From an uncultured Actinomycetes bacterium (GTDB taxonomy: Bacteria; Actinomycetota; Actinomycetes; Nanopelagicales; Nanopelagicaceae): a stretch of 14,678 bases of DNA. The notes under the pieces were generated by a model. The model did no database searches. It was not told the origin of the DNA and saw only the letters and a list, made by a program, of their open reading frames with translations. Below, one piece after another: positions 12,714-14,678 of the stretch. Location of the stretch: positions 1 to 14,678 of the forward strand of contig CAITFY010000057.1 in the NCBI GenBank assembly GCA_903891755.1, written 5' to 3'. A program made the position numbers and the translations under genes. Position 1 is the first letter of the stretch. Each line of letters starts with the position of its first letter.

Positions 12714-13543
12714 GCGACTTGCGAATAATTGGCCGGACAGAAGATGGCAGTGAACTCGAGCTCCAATCTGAAGATGGAACTCCACACACTCTTCTCATCA
12801 ACGACCAACTCCGCTCTTTAGTAAATCAACCTCGCCTTCTCACAGTTGTTGCAGATGAAGAACAATCCACCGTGACCGTTAAAGAGATTCAAGCGAGGCT
12901 GCGAGGCGGCGAGAGCATGATCTCGATTTCTCGCACCACCGATTGGTCACTTGAGAAGATTGAGAAATTCTCCGGCCCGATCTTGCAAGAGCGTGCATAT
13001 GTCATTGGCTTGGCACTTGTGGCGCAGCTTCGCCGCGAAAAGCATTCACCAACACTTTCTGAAGCAACAGTTGCTCAACTTGCACCACGTGGCGTTGAGA
13101 TGACGCTCGTCGAATGGAATACCTGGCGCTTGCCAGATGGTTCATGGAATATCGTTTTGCTCTACCCAACGAAGGATGGCGGAACCAACGAAGCCAACTG
13201 GGCATTTAACCTTGAGAATCGTTCGCTCGAAGCGCTCGATGATGATGCGGCATGGATTGCTGGCGATGAACTTGAGGTTACAACTCCCGCTCCTTCGCAT
13301 GGAATTGTTTATCCAACGACTCCAGCTCCACGGTTAGTTTCTGTTCGCGAAAAGGGCGATGAGGAAGTTCTACCTGAGCCACTCAAGCTTTCCAGCCTTG
13401 ATGCCATCATTAATTCTGGTTCGAGTAATAAGAACGAACTATCTGAAGATCAAAAGCGTGATGGCATTACCAAGCGCTTAAAGATTCCTTCATGGGATGA
13501 CATCATGTTCGGTGGACCTAAAGGAACTTCAGAAGAGGAATAG
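12710..13543 (+). CDS. sepH: Septation protein SepH (DUF3071)
   Basis: SepH is an actinobacterial cytoplasmic protein that binds FtsZ and stimulates its assembly at division sites. The 277-residue protein begins VSDLRIIGRTEDG, which aligns with the streptomycete MPELRVVAVSNDG start as I remember it and fixes the GTG at 12710. The frame is open back to 12473, but that upstream part only reads through the MFS gene. The DUF3071 region covers about 1-180, with a helix-turn-helix-like segment near 57-97 (VKEIQARLRGG, then LEKIEKFSGPILQERAYV) and the block VEWNTWRLPDGSWNIVLLY (134-152). A short linker leads to the conserved C-terminal motif KRLKIPSWDDIMFG (255-268). The linker is much shorter than in Streptomyces. 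No Shine-Dalgarno is visible. The last 26 nt overlap the convergent phosphodiesterase gene. Confidence 0.93.
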   Translation: MSDLRIIGRTEDGSELELQSEDGTPHTLLINDQLRSLVNQPRLLTVVADEEQSTVTVKEIQARLRGGESMISISRTTDWSLEKIEKFSGPILQERAYVIGLALVAQLRREKHSPTLSEATVAQLAPRGVEMTLVEWNTWRLPDGSWNIVLLYPTKDGGTNEANWAFNLENRSLEALDDDAAWIAGDELEVTTPAPSHGIVYPTTPAPRLVSVREKGDEEVLPEPLKLSSLDAIINSGSSNKNELSEDQKRDGITKRLKIPSWDDIMFGGPKGTSEEE

Positions 13544-14651
13544 CAGTCTCTGTCTCTGTAACTCCCCCGTGATGTCCAACCATCGCAGATTCTTGTGGAA
13601 TTCTGCTTGGATCGATCAAGATGACTTCGTCTGCGGCAATCGCCATAAAGTCGCCCATGCGATCAAAACTATCTGAGCTAACTTCACCTCCAAATAAACC
13701 GGAAGTTATTACCTCAGCCTTAGTGAGCACTCTCGCCCTGACCCCTAAAACCTCTCGCCACTGAGCAACAGTCTCCTCGAGCGCTCCATCGACCACGTAC
13801 ATATGTCTGGCTCTAGGTTCACCGCCAACCAAAGAAATGTTCCGCATCAAATCATTTTCTTGCCCGAGCACAATCTTCTCTCCGACATTCACCATTCCGT
13901 GGTCCGCGGTGACGTAGAGATCAGTGTTCTTTGGAAGTCGATTTACTAATTTCGTGATCAGGTCAGCTACCTGGCTGAGCGCCGCGATCCATTTATCACT
14001 TCCAACTCCGTCATTATGGCCCGCATGATCAAGGCCATTCACATAGAGATAAGTAAATGAATATGGCTCGGCGAGCGCCTCAACCGCCGATGTGACCATC
14101 TCATCAATGCGATTTGCTCCAACATACTTCGCGCCTCGAAGTGCAGCCTGAGTAAAGGCGCTCCCCTCGTATCGCTTCTCAGCGATATTTGTCACGGTAA
14201 TTCCTTGTTCCATCGCGCGTTCAAAGAGTGTTGGAATTTTCTGCCAGAAGAGTGGATCCACTCGGTCATCCCACTTCAACGCATTGAGCAAGCGACCGGG
14301 TGTTCCTGAATTCGGAACACGAACTGTGTAACCCAACATTCCATGAGCGCCAGGTAATTCTCCCGTGCCTAAACTTGTGAGATTCGTAACTGTTGTTGAT
14401 GGAAAGTGTGAAGCAAGTTTATAACTCTTTTTGAGTGAAGCGAATATTGGAAATTGGGATGAATATCTCGCAAGCGCATCTGAGCCCATTCCATCAATCA
14501 ACAGCAGACACGTTCGACGTGACTCTGGTAATTCAAGAACGTTGCTTGGACCTATTAGCCCCATCGATGAGAAGATCGATTGCGACAGTTCTGCCAGTCC
14601 AAAGCCCACATCCCCATCCTGCCCTATATGGCGTGGCAAGATACGCGCCAT
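13518..14651 (-). CDS. Alkaline phosphatase superfamily protein / type I phosphodiesterase-nucleotide pyrophosphatase
   Basis: This protein is predicted to hydrolyse phosphodiester or phosphomonoester substrates using two metal ions; the true substrate is unknown. Counting from the upstream GTG at 14660, 380 residues carry the superfamily ligands: LLLIDGMG with Asp56, FPSTTVTNLTSLGTG with nucleophile Thr90, VNGLDHAGHNDG with Asp211 and His215, VTADHGM with Asp253 and His254, and VGHHGGVTETE with His364. The motif order and spacing fit the nucleotide pyrophosphatase branch. No signal peptide or membrane anchor is visible, so it may be cytoplasmic. I chose the ATG at 14649-14651 (377 residues) because AGGTG lies 8 nt upstream. 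The GTG at 14660 is possible, and the frame stays open to the window edge, so a longer start cannot be excluded. It is convergent with sepH. Confidence 0.88.
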   Translation of the reverse strand: MARILPRHIGQDGDVGFGLAELSQSIFSSMGLIGPSNVLELPESRRTCLLLIDGMGSDALARYSSQFPIFASLKKSYKLASHFPSTTVTNLTSLGTGELPGAHGMLGYTVRVPNSGTPGRLLNALKWDDRVDPLFWQKIPTLFERAMEQGITVTNIAEKRYEGSAFTQAALRGAKYVGANRIDEMVTSAVEALAEPYSFTYLYVNGLDHAGHNDGVGSDKWIAALSQVADLITKLVNRLPKNTDLYVTADHGMVNVGEKIVLGQENDLMRNISLVGGEPRARHMYVVDGALEETVAQWREVLGVRARVLTKAEVITSGLFGGEVSSDSFDRMGDFMAIAADEVILIDPSRIPQESAMVGHHGGVTETETAIPLLKFL

Positions 14652-14678
14652 GGCACGCACACCTAAAGCCGTTCTCCC

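Noticed and set aside
1..14678. Defence island, prophage, secondary-metabolite cluster or other new multi-gene system
   Set aside because: Every gene longer than about 100 codons belongs to a recognisable core or common family; there are no integrases, transposases, att-like repeats or unknown gene clusters.

Overview
The window is a dense stretch of chromosome from an actinobacterium, probably a streamlined, moderate-G+C lineage such as the freshwater acI group (Nanopelagicales). The phylum call rests on a SepH cell-division protein (found only in Actinobacteria), a class II DAHP synthase whose metal ligands align with Mycobacterium AroG at a constant offset, an actinobacterial-type phosphofructokinase and the gene order rplS-lepB-rnhB-yraN-comM-dprA. 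The lineage call is an inference: G+C is near half by eye, which is low for the phylum, and intergenic space is very small. No mobile element, CRISPR array, tRNA or rRNA is visible, and no stretch over 100 bases lacks a gene.

Region 1 (1-4989) is sugar-phosphate and aromatic metabolism. On the minus strand lie pfp (phosphofructokinase with the pyrophosphate-type active site), aroG (DAHP synthase) and the 5' part of an ogt-like DNA repair methyltransferase cut by the window edge. Divergent from pfp run xylB (xylulokinase) and an EamA-family transporter 4 bases behind it. XylB makes xylulose 5-phosphate, Pfp works at the fructose-6-phosphate node, and AroG consumes erythrose 4-phosphate and PEP.

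Region 2 (4979-10564), all minus strand, is the housekeeping cluster rplS-lepB-rnhB, then yraN-comM-dprA-era. Genes inside the second block touch or overlap (TGATG and TAGTG junctions). A promoter-like site before yraN suggests two transcription units. The cluster differs from what I know of the usual actinobacterial order: trmD does not precede rplS, the DUF2469 gene is absent between rnhB and yraN, and era follows dprA.

Region 3 (10654-14678) holds an inositol monophosphatase-family gene (minus), a divergent MFS transporter, sepH (plus), and a convergent alkaline-phosphatase-superfamily phosphodiesterase (minus).

The most striking pattern is regulatory. Six genes at probable transcription-unit starts (ogt, aroG, xylB, yraN, the IMPase and the MFS gene) carry a TAnnnT hexamer ending exactly 6 nt before the ATG, the arrangement expected for leaderless mRNAs. 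At the IMPase/MFS pair the two hexamers overlap in one 9-bp palindrome, so a single element appears to drive two leaderless genes in opposite directions. I see no evidence for an undescribed multi-gene defence or metabolic system here. The gene content is ordinary core genome, and the interest is in promoter architecture, the pyrophosphate-type phosphofructokinase, the acidic tail on ribosomal protein bL19 and the rearranged gene order.
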